DNA from: Boswellia sacra
Lineage: Eukaryota; Streptophyta; Magnoliopsida; Sapindales; Burseraceae
Direction: 5' to 3'
Length of the DNA stretch: 64,000 nucleotides
NCBI GenBank assembly: GCA_013180625.2
Contig: SNVD02007491.1
Location: 124,001 to 188,000, forward strand
The translations under genes and the position numbers were made by a program. How positions within the stretch are numbered: position 1 is the first letter of the stretch; every line of letters starts with the position of its first letter. Below, piece by piece: positions 11,993 to 23,460 of this stretch. A model generated the notes under the pieces. The model saw only the letters and a list, made by a program, of their open reading frames with translations, made no database searches and was not told the DNA's origin.

Positions 11993-12070
11993 TATAATGT
12001 TAAGGTTTTTCATATAAGATTTTTCCATGATAATATCGCAAAAGGTAAGGGTGGTCTATAACATTTATCC

Positions 12071-13570
12071 AAATAATTTAAAGAAAAACAATAAATTTAA
12101 AGAAAAATAGTTTAAAAGACAATTCTACCCTTCCTAAGTTGTTCAAAGAAGATGGTGCTGTTGTTGACGGGTAGTTACTGATTGATTTCTTGAAAGGTAG
12201 GGATAGGCGCGAAAGAAAATATCAAAAGTGAATTTGTCTAAACTTTCTTCAAAAGTTTGGGTAATATGTTTCTGTTTATCTATGGATTATGTGTTTTTAC
12301 TTTTAAAATTTAGAAATATATAATTAATTTTAAAATATTTTAAAATTTGAAATTATATATAGGTAATTTTAATTTAAAAAATGTGTAAAACAGAAAATGG
12401 ATTTAGATAAATAATTAACAAATTCACAGGGATACATGAGATTTGCTCAATTACAATTAAAGGATGTTCCAGTTGGACTTAGTTACATGATTATATCCAG
12501 CCGCAGCGGCTTGATTACTCCAATCCAACGGCTCAAAGAGGACAACAAGAGCATGCAAACGCAGTGCGACCAGAGCCAGTTACTCAAATCAGTGGGTTTG
12601 GAGCCGCCACTGAAGCAGCAGTGCATAAAAAGTAGTCAAAGTAGAGTTTGTGCAGGTGACAGTACAGGATGCTTATCTTATCCAAACTAAACTTTTGTAT
12701 GTCAATGCAGGCAATTGTCTTCAAAAGAGAAGAATAAGCATGGGTCAACCTTAAAGCATCAATGCGGTCGCCCTATTACTGAACATTTCAGAAAGGAAAA
12801 AGGATGGATATAAAACGATTCGAATTATTTATTTATTACTTTAATAATGCATTATTATGTTCCAAAGACAAAGAAACCTAGTAGTACCAGTGTTAGTGGG
12901 ATTCTCAATTCTCATCCCACAAATACAACAACAACACCAACACTAATCACAGGCTCAAGCAGCAAGCATCACCATCATCTCTCTCACAATCACATATTCT
13001 TTTCTCAAAGTGTTTGGTGGGTCCCTTTCCTATTTTCCTTTCCCTTGCACTACGCCTTGCCATCATTCGCTTCCCATTCACATTATTCAACTCCATTTCT
13101 TTCCTCTACTTGTTGTTTCCTGCTAGGGTTGTAGCAGCCAGTCGTGGCTAACTTACGTACACTTCTTTCTCTTCTACTCTTTTTATATCTCTTCTGTTCT
13201 CTTATGATTTTTATAGCTTTTTTTTTAGTACCCAGAAATCATTCAAGTAAATTAATCTACTTGATTTGTGTATTTGTTGTACAAATGTCTTCTCTTATCT
13301 CAATTAGATAATCTTAGTAGTTTAAATCACAGGGTAATTAAGCTAGCAGACCTGAGAATCTTAATTTTTTTTTAAATAACTCTTTAGGTTTTGGTAAGCA
13401 TAGTGTACTAAATTGGACAATTTAGTCTAATGAAAGACCAAGAGTTTTGTCTGCAAGAGAGATCATGATTTCTGATTTCCATATAAATCAGCTAAGTTTT
13501 CGCTTCTTGTGCATAATAAGTAGCTGCACTTGTTCCTGTTCACATTGTCATGTTACAATCGCTTAATAGA
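12071..13570. other. Upstream region of the receptor-kinase pseudogene, no independent gene
   Basis: The frames at 12,436-12,690 and 12,847-13,134 have no recognisable domain. The CT-rich segment from about 12,960 to 13,210 (many CTCT, TTCC and CACC words) looks like a plant 5' untranslated leader and lies 0.7 kb before the probable first exon of the pseudogene. That role is an inference; no transcript evidence exists here. Confidence 0.3.
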
Positions 13571-13575
13571 CCCCT

Positions 13576-13650
13576 AGGGTTGGTTGGGATTAGTGGTAAG
13601 AAGCCCCTGGACCTATGGTTGAGGTCAAGTGTTTAAATCTGCTGGGGGCC
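13576..13650 (+). repeat. tRNA-like SINE head
   Basis: TTAGTGGTAAGAAGCCCC (A-box-like) is followed about 22 bases later by GAGGTCAAGTGTTTAAATC (B-box-like, resembling GGTTCAAATCC), then GGGGGCC. This is the layout of a plant tRNA-derived SINE head. The 3' part and target duplications were not resolved. Confidence 0.45.
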
Positions 13651-13947
13651 ATCTACTTGGGAAATATATGCGTTTCACATGTTTGCGGAGTTTAAAATCT
13701 TTGCGAATAAAGGAAAGGATTAGGGATTTTTGGGTATATATATAATAGTGTTTATAACTTCTTGATTATAATAAAATGCTAAATTGTTCAACTTTCATTT
13801 CCTTTTGAAAGCCATTTGCTGCATGTAGCTGAAAATGCCTTTGTTATTTTTGTTTAACTTAATATAATATTTCTTTATCGAAATGTATCCCCAAAAGTTG
13901 GCAAGAGGTTGGCGGGCGAGTCTTCCCTGGAAATCAATGGCAGTTGG

Positions 13948-14050
13948 ATGTTTGGAGCTTTTCTCAATCCACAAAAGCTAATGATGGATTAGTTCATACT
14001 CCTTATCTTTTTAAATTTCAATCATTCAACCAAGGAGCCTGTTGTTGAAG
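13948..14050 (+). pseudogene. RLK pseudogene exon 1: signal peptide and start of ectodomain
   Basis: Starts MFGAFLNPQKLMMD, then a TAG stop (13,990-13,992), then a hydrophobic FILLIFLNFN stretch and HSTKEPVVEG. The exon ends in phase 1 (GAA G|) and joins exon 2 as VVEGEAL, which fits the family. The expected GT donor reads GC (GCATAT). The start codon choice is the first ATG in this frame; this exon is the least certain of the nine. Confidence 0.55.
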
Positions 14051-15464
14051 GCATATAATAAGCTACTACTTCTGTTTTGATATTAGTCAAAACAAGGTCC
14101 TGTTGGTAGTTTGATATTTTTTGGATGAGAACTAGATGATGAAATATTTTGGATTTCTTATACGGTCATTGATTGTGTTTTCATTGGGTAGTATTGTTCA
14201 GACATCCTTTTTTCATCTTTTATCTTTTCCATCAAGTCATGCATGCTAGCTTTGAAAATTATTAGAGGCAGGTGGAGCATTGCTTTCTTATCCTAGAAAT
14301 TTATAAATTACCTATTTGCACAAATTTAGCTGGCATGTTAGTTGTTACTTCTCATTTTTAGTTGATCATTTGGTAGATCTATCTTGAATTTAAAGGGAAT
14401 CGTTACTTTTCCCAATGAATATTAATGTGGTGGATTGTGATTATTTTTTGAATTTTTTCGGTTAAAAGGTTAGGCTGGCCATTATGCTCTAAGCAGTGGG
14501 AACTTAGGAAATCAATACACAAGCAAATGACTGGAAGAACTATAGAAACCTATTTTTCAACTTTTTTGTGTTAAGACCTTCTGAGGCAATTTTTGTGATC
14601 AGGATAGTAGTTGATATATTATTTATAATAGTATTCGGTACATATGTTTGCCCAACATGTTGGAATATTTTTATTTACAATTCATTCAAAAACTTTAACG
14701 CTGCTTCATTCTTTTTTCTACTTCCTACTGTTCTTTTGAACATAAATTTCTAATTTCGGGTACTACATTTATCAAAGTATTTGAAATAAGTTTGTCCTGA
14801 ATCATCATATGCTGTTACAACTGATGAAATTAGTGACAAAAAACTTGAGGCTATCATTAAAATTAAACTTTTAAGAAAGAAATCTAATTCACAACTCAGT
14901 AGACTTGCACTACTCTAGTGCCATTTCTAATGCTTCAAGATTATTTGTTGCACCTTCTTCATTAAATATAGTTTTTAATCCTTTGGCAGATAGGCCTTAA
15001 AATTTGACTATTGATTATCTACCATGTTTTTGCATCTTCTTTAATCTAGCTTTAATATTGCATTACTTTCATAACATTTGAGCTCAAATTGGTAAGTTAT
15101 AAATATTTATTATTTGGATGCATTAATGATGTGGGATTGAACTTTTAGTGAAATTCTAATTTGTATAAGAATAAAATCTAGGTGAACATTATCATAAACT
15201 TTGCTAGGAGAGATTCTTAATAAAAACATAATAAACACAATCCAGAATATTATACAAAATTTGAATTCTCTTTTTTCAATTACCATAAAGCCTTACTATT
15301 GTCATGTTAAGTAGAAGATTTTTATCAGAAATTGTTGCCAGCCGTTATTGGCTGGCATAATAGTTGTTTTTTATTTTTACCAACAAGCATTTTATTTATT
15401 TATTTTTATTTTTTCCCCAAAAACAAAAAAGAAAAAAAATCATTACACTTCTGCTAATTTTCAG
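14051..15464 (+). other. Intron 1 of the RLK pseudogene
   Basis: AT-rich, ends in a good pyrimidine tract and CAG acceptor at 15,462-15,464. I see no gene or identifiable element in it; the frame at 14,568-14,753 has no recognisable content. Confidence 0.45.
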
Positions 15465-15582
15465 GTGAAGCGTTGACTCTCAATGATGCTAATCATCGGA
15501 TAACAGATTGGAGTAATGGTGTTGTGGGCCCATGCTTTAGTTGGTCTCATGTCACTTGCAGAAATGGAAATGTCATATCCCT
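15465..15582 (+). pseudogene. RLK pseudogene exon 2: LRR N-terminal cap
   Basis: Encodes GEALTLNDANHRITDW then PCFSWSHVTCRNGNVISL, the paired-cysteine LRR N-terminal cap (W...C-F-SW--VTC). A CAG acceptor and GTACGT donor are both present. Relative to the family, a few residues between EAL and LND appear to be missing in frame. Confidence 0.85.
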
Positions 15583-16017
15583 GTACGTCCAGTCGCTTGG
15601 CAGTTAAAGAAAATGGATTGTATTAATTTTTCTTCGTAAGTGCATTTTATTTTTGATTCCATAGATATTTTGGTTTAATAACACTGAACTCCTTGACTTT
15701 TTTACTCGAGTATAGGAAAGACCTAAATTACTTCTACAAACCTCCTTGTAGAGAAGTTTTCCTATGAGATTTGACGTCTTTTTATTTTTTTTATTTTTCT
15801 TATTTTAATATCATTTGGTAAGTGATTTGTCAAATTTTGGATAGGTTGCGGAGATTTTCAACAAATTTCAAAACCGTCAAAATTTATCTTATTTTCAATC
15901 TAAAACCTAGGAGATATCAATATCATTAACTCACTCAGATATTAATTGCTGCTACTTTATTTTCATATTTGTTAATCTTTTCACTGCATCCAGTTTATGA
16001 ATGCAATAAATTTGCAG

Positions 16018-16091
16018 GACACTAGGCTCCAATGGATTCTTAGGAGAATTTTCACCATCAATTACAAAACTTAAAAGTTTTTGGCTAGCTT
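16018..16091 (+). pseudogene. RLK pseudogene exon 3: first LRR
   Basis: Encodes LTLGSNGFLGEFSPSITKLK, then shifts frame. Length is 74 bases where LRR exons of this family are 72, matching a 2-base insertion near 16,073-16,077. The expected GTAAGT donor reads TTAAGT at 16,092-16,097. Confidence 0.8.
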
Positions 16092-17746
16092 TTAAGTTCT
16101 CTTATTGATGCTTAAGGTTGATTATTTTGCATGATATGACAACATTCATCTTTTATATTAGGCGTGTGCTTCGTTTAGTGTTAGCCAACTAAACTAGACT
16201 GTCTTTAACGCTTGTTTCATAAACTCCTTATTATTAGCTTATATAACTCAAATAATGTGTTCTTTTTTCAAATATGAAACAACTAGAAACTAGCATTATA
16301 TTGGAGATATAGGGACATTGTCAAAAACTATTTTCAAGTATGAGTGTATTTTAAAAATAAGAAAAAAGTTACTATGATGGAATTGGTTTAGAATCCTTCA
16401 AGTTAATTTACAAACTCAAGTGCATCTATAGTTTTTTTAAACACTTTTCGGACCTTGTTGATGCCTAACTAGTGATGTTGAGTTGAGTTTCATACTATGT
16501 GGTTTAACTAGTGCATTGTTTATTTGTGCATATGATGGCTCCTATGGTTGATGGTGGAGCCTTGGTTGTTATATAGTATTTTTAAAGTCTTCATACTTAT
16601 AAGTGAAAAAATGTAAGAAATTGACTTTAGATGAAGTGGCTTTTGCATATATCAGAAAGATGTAGAGATACAATAGACATAAGTAAAAACAAAAGTTGTA
16701 TAGTGTGAGGTTTTGATGAGTAGTAAGTCGCTGCTCTAATGTTGCTTAATATTGTGGGACCAAGTGATAAAACACATGCTCGCTAATGAGAATGATTGAA
16801 AGTCTGTGTGTTGAGTAATAATGATGTCATCTAAGGTTGCTAAGGTACATGTTCAACTTTATTTTATTTTATTTTATTTTTTAAAATAAAGAAAAGTATA
16901 ATATCACTAAGTGGAAAAGAGATACAAAAAGTGGATTAGAAGTCCATAGGTATGCATGTTAGATTAATAGTGCATTAGCTTTTAGTTGTGGAAAAGCTGG
17001 TTCTCTGATAAGTTACAACTATTTTAATGTTTGGTAAACTTTTTTAAAATTGATTCTATGAGAAGCTTTTGCTCAAGAATCTACTAGATTACAAAAGCAG
17101 GTTTGGGGAAACTTTTAAAAATATGATTTTGAAAAGCTGATATTAAAAAAGACCAAAGTATGAACATTGTCTCTATAAAATAATATAAATCAAAAGATAC
17201 CCTTGAGCATTTATTAAATTGATTAATTAATTATTTAGTTAATAAATTTAAAATCAAATTTATTTAACAAATATTTTTTCTGACAATAAAAAAGGGCGGT
17301 GGGAAGTTTAACTCATTGTCGTAGGCCGTCGGTGACCTGGGGCATTTGGCGGCACCGTCACCACCACTAAGATTTCCATTAGTTGTGATCTCTGAATTCG
17401 TCGATGTTTTCGTTGTTTACGCTACCAATAAATAGGATCAGACAGTTAAATTTTATCTTCATTCTTGCTTTTGGATAATAAAATTTTTAGGAAAAAGTAG
17501 AAAGCAAAGTCTAGTCCAGTAGCAATGAAATTAGAAGGATGGAAAGGAAAGGGCGGGTGGATAACTATTTGTTTTCTAAAACAAGGAAAGAAGTGAGGAT
17601 GAAGGTTTAGTTATTTTCTCCCTCACTTCCCAAGCCGCTTTGGTTAGATTGAAAAAAGAATGGGAAATGGGAAGTTATGAGTAATGCAGTAATTTTACGT
17701 TTGTCCTTATCTCTCCACATTTGTCTTTATTGATGTATGGAAGCAA

Positions 17747-17792
<46 letters not shown>

Positions 17793-18080
17793 TATACTTC
17801 TTTTCATTTTTCCACTTGCCAACTTTCCATCCCACCTTCCGGTCAAGTTTGTGCATGTGCTATATTCAAGAGCAAGACCTCATTTTGCATTTATAACTAA
17901 AAGCATCAACAAACTCCAAAACTTAAAAGAAATAGGAGAGCATTATGTTACACAAGGTCAATAACAAATTGTCTTTAACAAAGTGGTGTTAGGTGTTGCC
18001 TTTGACTTTGCCTACCAATAAGAGGCCTCAAAAACTTGGTTAATTATATAAAGAAGATAGAAGCAAGAGAGAAAGAGAAG
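16092..18080 (+). other. Left part of intron 3, upstream of the chromovirus
   Basis: No gene recognised. Contains a TTTTA run near 16,860, a GC-richer patch near 17,285-17,400 and the (AAT)n tract listed separately. The 80 bases before 18,081 have a TATATAAAG word followed by purine-rich sequence, possibly LTR sequence from the older Copia relic that continues right of the chromovirus. Confidence 0.4.
17748..17791 (+). repeat. (AAT)n microsatellite
   Basis: About 14 uninterrupted ATA/AAT triplets. Confidence 0.95.
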
Positions 18081-18085
18081 CAATC

Positions 18086-18522
18086 TGTTATATTTCTTTC
18101 TCACACACAGCACAATTTAGCAAGGTAAGACAGTTATTTAGAAATAAAATTGAACTAGCAGAATTTAGAGTAGAGACTTTTCTAGATAAAGATTACTAGA
18201 ATCAGAAAAGAAAATGACAGTAGAGTGAGGCAGCAGACTTTCGAGAGGTCTGCTAGCTCTCCCAAGAGCTATGCTCAACAGAATTTTTTTTCCTCCCTCC
18301 TCTCCTCTCTCACTTCTTTCCCTTAATACTCCCTAACTAACTTCTCCTTCGCCAGCTCAGCAACAAAAATAGCTAACTCCCAGCTTGATTTGAGAACAAA
18401 AAGAAAACAAGGAAATAAAATTTAAACAAGCAGTTGTCTTTCCCTTTCTACCCTTAATAGAAATTTACTTGTTGCGCCTAGAGTAAGTGAACTTAATTGG
18501 GGGTTTGGTCATGGATCTATCA
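18086..18522 (-). repeat. Gypsy-1 3' LTR
   Basis: Starts TGTTATATTTC and ends GGATCTATCA on the plus strand (TG...CA). Adjacent internal sequence on the minus strand is GGCAGGGGTAAA, the polypurine tract. Confidence 0.93.
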
Positions 18523-18533
18523 TTTACCCCTGC

Positions 18534-18803
18534 CTAAACATTCACCTTGTCCTCAAGGTGTAAATTAGGAAAATGGTTCTGCAGTAATTCAAAATTCTCC
18601 CAAGTAGCTTCAACGTCTGGTAGGTCTTTCCACTTAATAAGCACTTTAGAATTAGTGCCTAAGCTGTCCCCGGTTTGTCGAAAGCCCAAAATACTTTCTG
18701 GTTCCACCATAAGCTCTAGTTCAGTAGTAAGTTGGGTTGGTGGGGGGGGGGTGTGTGGGGGGTGGTGGGGTGGAATAAGGGGAGAGATAGGAGAAGAGCC
18801 CAT
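18534..18803 (-). CDS. Gypsy-1 integrase C-terminus with chromodomain
   Basis: The frame ends with VLIKWKDLPDVEATWENFE followed by LLQNHFPNLHLEDKV. This is the hydrophobic/aromatic core of a retroviral-type chromodomain, which steers integration to marked chromatin in chromoviruses. The preceding residues are a proline-rich linker. The frame is separated by stops from the integrase core upstream, so it is a fragment of a dead polyprotein. Confidence 0.8.
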   Translation of the reverse strand: MGSSPISPLIPPHHPPHTPPPPTQLTTELELMVEPESILGFRQTGDSLGTNSKVLIKWKDLPDVEATWENFELLQNHFPNLHLEDKVNV

Positions 18804-18978
18804 CGGCTTTCTTAACTAGGAAAGATGAAAGACAGGGTGTATGGCTGAATTATTGGTAATTTTAGGCAATAAGTAACTTGCCCAACCTTGGATTCCACTA
18901 AGAAAAGCCCATAGAAATGAGGAATAAGCTCTTCATTCCTTATTCTAGCCAAAGATTTTTAGCGATAAGGTTGTAGTT

Positions 18979-19980
18979 TCAAATGAACCCAATACCCCTC
19001 CTCAAATTGGCTGCAGTTTTCTTCATTCTATCTTGTGCCAATTGAAGTTGGATTTTCAATTCATCTAATATGGCATCCCGTTCCTCCAGCATCTGTTCTA
19101 TAGAAGAGACAGCAGTAGAACCATGCCCAAATCTGATTAATAGGGGTGGATCACGACCATATATTAGTTTAAAAGGTGTGGACTTAGCAGAGACGTGGTA
19201 AATTGTGTTATACCAATATTCTGACCAAGGAAGCCATTTTGCCAACTGTTTCAGTTTGACAGCCACAAAGCACCTCAAGTATGTTTCTAAATATCGATTA
19301 ACCATCTCCGATTGTCAATCGTATTATGGATGATAAGTAGTGCTTTGATTGAGTGTGGTACCGTGCATCTTAAACAATTCCGTCCAAAACAAACTAAGGA
19401 ACACACGATCCCTATCGCTGATGATGGAATGGGGTATACCATGAAGCCTTACCACCTCTTTCATGAATAAGTTAGCAACTGATTGGGTAGTAAAAGGATG
19501 TTTAAGAGCCAAAAAATGGCCAAATTTGCTTAAACGATCAACAACTATAAGAATAGTGCCATAACCCTCTGACTTAGGCAAGCCCTCCACAAAATCCATT
19601 GTAAGGTCTTCCCAAACCTGGCTAGGAATAAGAGTTGGCTGGAGAAGACCCACCGGGGACGACGCCAAATATTTATTTTGTTGACGAATCCCATAAGACT
19701 CCATATAGGCTTTGATATCTTTTTTCCTTCCTTTCCAGTAAAATTCATGAGAAAGACGATGCATCATCTTTAACAAGCCTGAATGACCCCCCAAGGGGCT
19801 GTCATGGAACTCCTTTAGCAGTTTATGAATGAGTTCAGACCCACTAATGAACACAAATCTGCCCTTGTAAAGTAGCTTATCCTGGACCAATATGTAACCT
19901 TCCACGTTTGTTGTTCTAGCTAAGATAGATTCCTTTAGTTGCTTCAATTCATAATTAGCTTCTACTTCCTTTTGTATTAG
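18979..19980 (-). pseudogene. Gypsy-1 integrase
   Basis: Zinc-binding region HDSPLGGHSG...FYWKGRKKDIKAY with the expected CxxC damaged (YGIRQQNKY). The catalytic core has MDFVEGLP (first Asp), HSIISDRDRVF (second Asp) and, after two in-frame stops at about 19,310-19,325, SEMVNRYLE (Glu). C-terminal part NTIYHVSAKSTPFKLIYGRD is readable. The stops split the domain just before the catalytic glutamate, so no active enzyme is expected. Confidence 0.88.
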
Positions 19981-20029
19981 GTTGCAATCATAGGTAAGAG
20001 ATAGAGAAAGAGCAGCCAGTTCTAGTCGG

Positions 20030-20440
20030 CGAGATAAAGCCTCTGCAGCTTTATTTTCAAGACCGGGTCGGTAGTGTATCTCAAAATCGAAACCTATTAG
20101 TTTTGACAACCATTTTTCATGTTCCTCAGCAACTAATCTTTTCTCTAGGAGGAACTTGAGACTCCTTTTATCAATTCCCACTATAAATTTTATGCCTAAC
20201 AAGTAAGGTCTCCATTTTTGAATTGCCAATATAATAGCCATCAGTTCCCTTTTATATATCGATTTTAGACGAGCACGTTGGGAAAGTACATGGCTATAAT
20301 AAGCAAGTAGTCACTGTCCTTGCATCAAAACAACTCCCAATCCAACCCCTGACACATCTGTTTCAATAATAAATGGTTGGCTAAAATCAGAAAAAGCCAA
20401 AACCAGAACTATGGTCATAGCCTTTTTTAACTTTTGTTTC
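20030..20440 (-). pseudogene. Gypsy-1 RNase H
   Basis: Readable blocks include a TDVSGVGLGVVL segment, YSHVLSQRARLKSIYKRELM, AIQKWRPYLLGIKFIVGIDK and FEIHYRPGLENKAAEALSRR, the standard gypsy RNase H order between reverse transcriptase and integrase. One stop interrupts it near 20,310. Confidence 0.85.
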
Positions 20441-21210
20441 ACCCAAGGTTGTCCTCTTTGAGATGTTCTGTCAAAGGAGAAGCTATATTTCCATACCCTT
20501 CCATAAATTTCCTATAATATTCTGCTAAACCAAGGAACCTTCTAAACTCCTTCAAATTTCTAGGGGTAGGCCATTTTTGCATGAACTTCACTTTGGAACC
20601 ATCATCAGCTACCCCATCTCCAGAGATTATATGCCCAAGGTACTCCAACCTATCCTAAGCAAAGATACATTTTTTGTGGTCACCATACAATTGGTGCTAC
20701 TTAAGAGTCTCCAAACCAATTCCAAATGTTGTATATGTTCCCTTATGTTTCTGCTATAGACTAAATTGTCATAAAAAAAGACCAACACAAATTTCCATAG
20801 AAAACTCCTACAAACATCATTCATTAGAGCTTGAAAAGTTGAGGGTGCATTAGTGAGACCAAAAGGCATTAACAATAATTCATAGTGGCCATTATGAGTG
20901 CGGAATGTTGTCTTAAAAACATCTTCTATCTTCACTGAATTTGATGGAATCCAGATTTAAGGTCCAATTTGGAAAACACACAAGCTCCAGGTAGCTCATC
21001 TAAAAGTTCATCAATGATAGGAATAGGATATTTATCCAATATGGTAGCTTGATTTAAGGGCTCGGTAGTTGACACAAAACCGCCAACTGCCATCTTTCTT
21101 TTTTAATATTAATACTGGACTAGAAAAGGGGCTACTGCTAGCTCTTATCACACCAGCAACCAATATCTCCTGCACAAGTTTCTCAATTTCATCATTCTAA
21201 ACCTATGGGT
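20440..21210 (-). pseudogene. Gypsy-1 reverse transcriptase
   Basis: Blocks in order: [63 protein letters not shown], then the catalytic motif, which reads FFYDN in place of Fx[15 protein letters not shown] and [12 protein letters not shown] follow. The altered YDD-type box and frame breaks at about 20,935 and 20,640 indicate an inactive enzyme. Confidence 0.88.
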
Positions 21211-21227
21211 AGTGATAGGGCCTTACA

Positions 21228-21806
21228 CTAACAAGTTGTCTCCTTTCCTTTTAATACAATAGCATGTTCATGTCCTCTACTAGGAGGTAATCCTTGGGGC
21301 ATCTCAAATACTGACTGGAAGGCAGTAACCAACTCTTTCACTGTAGGAGTAACTTCTGGTTGTTCAAATGCAGACACAACTGATAGTGAATTTAGTTCCA
21401 ATAACACCCCTTGACCTCCACTCTTTATTGCCTTCATCAGACTCTTCAAGGAAGCCTGAATTTTACATAGGTCTGGATCCCCTTGTAGCTTTACCCTTGT
21501 CTTATCAACCTTGAATTCCATAGTTAAAGCTTTACAATCAAATTTGATCACACCCAAGTTCTCCAACCGTAACATTCCCAAAACAATATCCGATCTAGCC
21601 AGTTCCAAAGGAAGGAACTCTTCCACAATCATCAAACCTTGCAAAGTAAGTTTGACATTCTGACAAACACCCTCACCTTTAATCAGAGTTCTATTTCCCA
21701 ACAAGACTCCATATCTACTTATGCTCTCCATGGGCAGTGAAAGTCTTTTAACCAAAATATGAAAAATGAAATTATGGGTTGCTCCAGGATCAATAAGTAC
21801 CACCAC
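21228..21806 (-). CDS. Gypsy-1 aspartic protease region
   Basis: An open 192-codon frame. Residues 5-12 are LIDPGATHNFI; the family motif is D(S/T)GA, so here the residue after the Asp is Pro. Downstream GVLLGNRTLIKGEG and IVLGMLRLENLGVIKFD are typical of the protease-to-RT linker in plant chromoviruses. It would cleave the polyprotein if the rest were intact. Confidence 0.8.
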   Translation of the reverse strand: MVVLIDPGATHNFIFHILVKRLSLPMESISRYGVLLGNRTLIKGEGVCQNVKLTLQGLMIVEEFLPLELARSDIVLGMLRLENLGVIKFDCKALTMEFKVDKTRVKLQGDPDLCKIQASLKSLMKAIKSGGQGVLLELNSLSVVSAFEQPEVTPTVKELVTAFQSVFEMPQGLPPSRGHEHAIVLKGKETTC

Positions 21807-21959
21807 TTCTTCCCGCCTAACTCCTCCGTCAATTTGATAGTTTTTGGAGACGACAGCCCCATTACAAAGTTCATAGATAACTCTACCATTCCTAAATCAG
21901 TTTCTGTCTGTTCATTGTTCTTACTGGATGGATCTTCTTCCTATTCTGCCATCTCAACT

Positions 21960-22990
21960 TCCCCCTGAACCACTATCACCTTAAATTCTTGGAACTTACA
22001 ACGATGGCCTGGAGAGAATTTCTCATCATAGCGGTAGCAAAGGCCCTTCTCTTGTTTGAACTGCAGCTTAGCATCTGACAACTGACGGCATTGGAAGCTT
22101 GATCATTTTTTGATGGCTTTTTCCAATGTGAATGTTGTCCGATCAGCGTAGGTACTAGCATTCCTCGTCACTGGGTAACCAGAATCGAGGCCCCCTTTCT
22201 TTCACTTGAAGCAGTTCCCGTTTTGTAACTCTTCAGGGCCTTGTTTTTGCTTTCCAATCTCTAGGCCAAGCCCATTATCCAATCCAGCCCAGTGGGCCTC
22301 AAGGCCTTACTTCAACCTGTAGATCAGGTCTCAACCCATTGATGAACTATTCCTCCAATATATGCTCCGACACCCCTTCCATCGTTGACGTGATCTTCTG
22401 GAACTAGCTTCGATATTCTCTGGTTCCCTCCTGCCAGAGGGCCAAGAAATGCTCTGAAATCCCTTCTTGGCTGTCTTAGAATCATTCCAGTAGTGAAGCC
22501 TTCAACTCCTCCCATGATTGAAACGCTTGCCAGGAGTCCTCACACTGGTGCCAAGCGAAGGCTTCCCCCTCTTTCGACACAGCGACGGCGATCAACTTCT
22601 CCTTTTTTGTCAACCGATTCGACGTGAAATAGTGCTCCACACGGTACACCTACTTGTCCGAATCTCTACTGTCGAATGATGGAATCTCGATGTGATGGGT
22701 TCTAAAGTCGCCTCTCCTTGAGTCCTTGTTTCCCCCTTCGCCGACGACAAATAGAGGTGGACCCCCCCCCCACTTTTTCCATCGGGATATTCTGTCTTGA
22801 CAATGATGGAGACCGATGGGTGTTTTCCTTACCCTTAACTATTAAGGTCTCTAGCTTTTCCAAAATTGCTGCCATGCCTTGCTCAAGAGCTACATTTTGG
22901 CCAACCCATTCTTGGCAACGCTAAAGTCTCTCTACATCAGCTGAACTTTCTCCTCTAGCATGTCCATCCTCCCCTCCCCTTTCTTTCCGG
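21960..22990 (-). pseudogene. Gypsy-1 gag with zinc knuckle
   Basis: Pieces across frames read VYRVEHYFTSNRLTKKEKL, AFAWHQCEDSWQAF and SWEELKASLLE (retrotransposon gag domain). Near 22,000-22,050 CYRYDEKFSPGHRC gives a C-x-x-C/Y...GH...C zinc knuckle with the second Cys changed to Tyr. Several stops. Confidence 0.8.
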
Positions 22991-23008
22991 CCATACCCAG
23001 GTAAGTTG

Positions 23009-23020
23009 CTATGATACCAA
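23009..23020 (-). other. Gypsy-1 primer binding site
   Basis: Minus-strand TGGTATCATAGC, 3 bases inside the 5' LTR, is one base from the plant initiator-Met tRNA primer site TGGTATCAGAGC. Confidence 0.85.
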
Positions 23021-23023
23021 ATT

Positions 23024-23455
23024 ATTATATTTCTTTCTCACACACAACATAATTTAGCAAGCTGGGACAGTTATTTAGAAATAAAATTGAACTAGCAGAA
23101 TTTAGAGTAGAGACTTTTTCGGGTAAAGATTACTAGAATCAGAAAAGAAAATGATAGTAGAATGAGGCGGCGGACTTTTGAGAGGTCTACCAACTCTCCT
23201 AAGAGCTATGCTCAACATAATTTTTTTTTCTCCCTTCCCTCGTCTCTCACTTCTTTCCCTTAATACTCTCTAACTAACTTCTCCTTTGCCAGCTTAGCAA
23301 CAAAATAAACTAACTCCCAGCTTTATTTGAGGACAAACAGAAAATAAGGAAATAAAATTCAAAACAAGCAGCCTTCTTTCCCTCCCTGCCCGAAATAGAT
23401 ATTTACTTGTTGTGCCTAGAGTAAGTGAACTTAATTAGGGATCATGGATCTATCA
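23024..23455 (-). repeat. Gypsy-1 5' LTR
   Basis: Homologous along its length to 18,086-18,522; the terminal TG at the internal edge has become TA. Ends in TATCA followed by the CAATC duplication. Confidence 0.93.
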
Positions 23456-23460
23456 CAATC

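Larger units (their letters stand above)
10630..12070. mobile_element. Non-autonomous MULE-like element (1.44 kb)
   Basis: The left terminus GGGTAAATGTCATAGAGCAC continues into TCTTTTGCGATATTATCATG. The reverse complement of the right terminus is GGATAAATGTTATAGACCAC continuing into CCTTTTGCGATATTATCATG. These are strong terminal inverted repeats of about 50 bases. The flanking 9-mers AATAAATTT and AAATAATTT match at 7 of 9 positions, consistent with a MULE 9-bp duplication. No transposase is present. The interior has a GGTGGT-rich patch (11,535-11,690) and a three-copy tandem repeat, and could include captured host DNA, which I cannot identify. Confidence 0.7.
18086..23455 (-). mobile_element. 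Ty3/gypsy chromovirus (Gypsy-1), full-length but inactive, in intron 3
   Basis: A 5,370-base element bounded by LTRs (18,086-18,522 and 23,024-23,455) and a perfect 5-bp target duplication CAATC (18,081-18,085 and 23,456-23,460). Order on the minus strand is gag, zinc knuckle, protease, reverse transcriptase, RNase H, integrase, chromodomain. The integrase before-LTR position and C-terminal chromodomain define a chromovirus; the small size with about 430-base LTRs suggests the Reina lineage (inference). Many stops and frameshifts make it dead. By eye the LTRs differ at roughly a tenth of positions, so the insertion is old. Confidence 0.93.

Noticed and set aside
12847..13134. 95-codon frame starting MHYYVPKTKK, as a small protein or first exon
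   Set aside because: Low-complexity Ser/Thr/His/Pro content from a CT-rich leader; it does not join in phase to the kinase exons.
14568..14753. 61-codon hydrophobic frame as the signal-peptide exon of the receptor kinase
   Set aside because: The exon at 13,948-14,050 joins exon 2 in the correct phase with the expected EPVVEG/EAL sequence; this frame does not.
18547..18819. Plus-strand glycine/tryptophan-rich frame
   Set aside because: Shadow of the chromovirus chromodomain frame on the minus strand.
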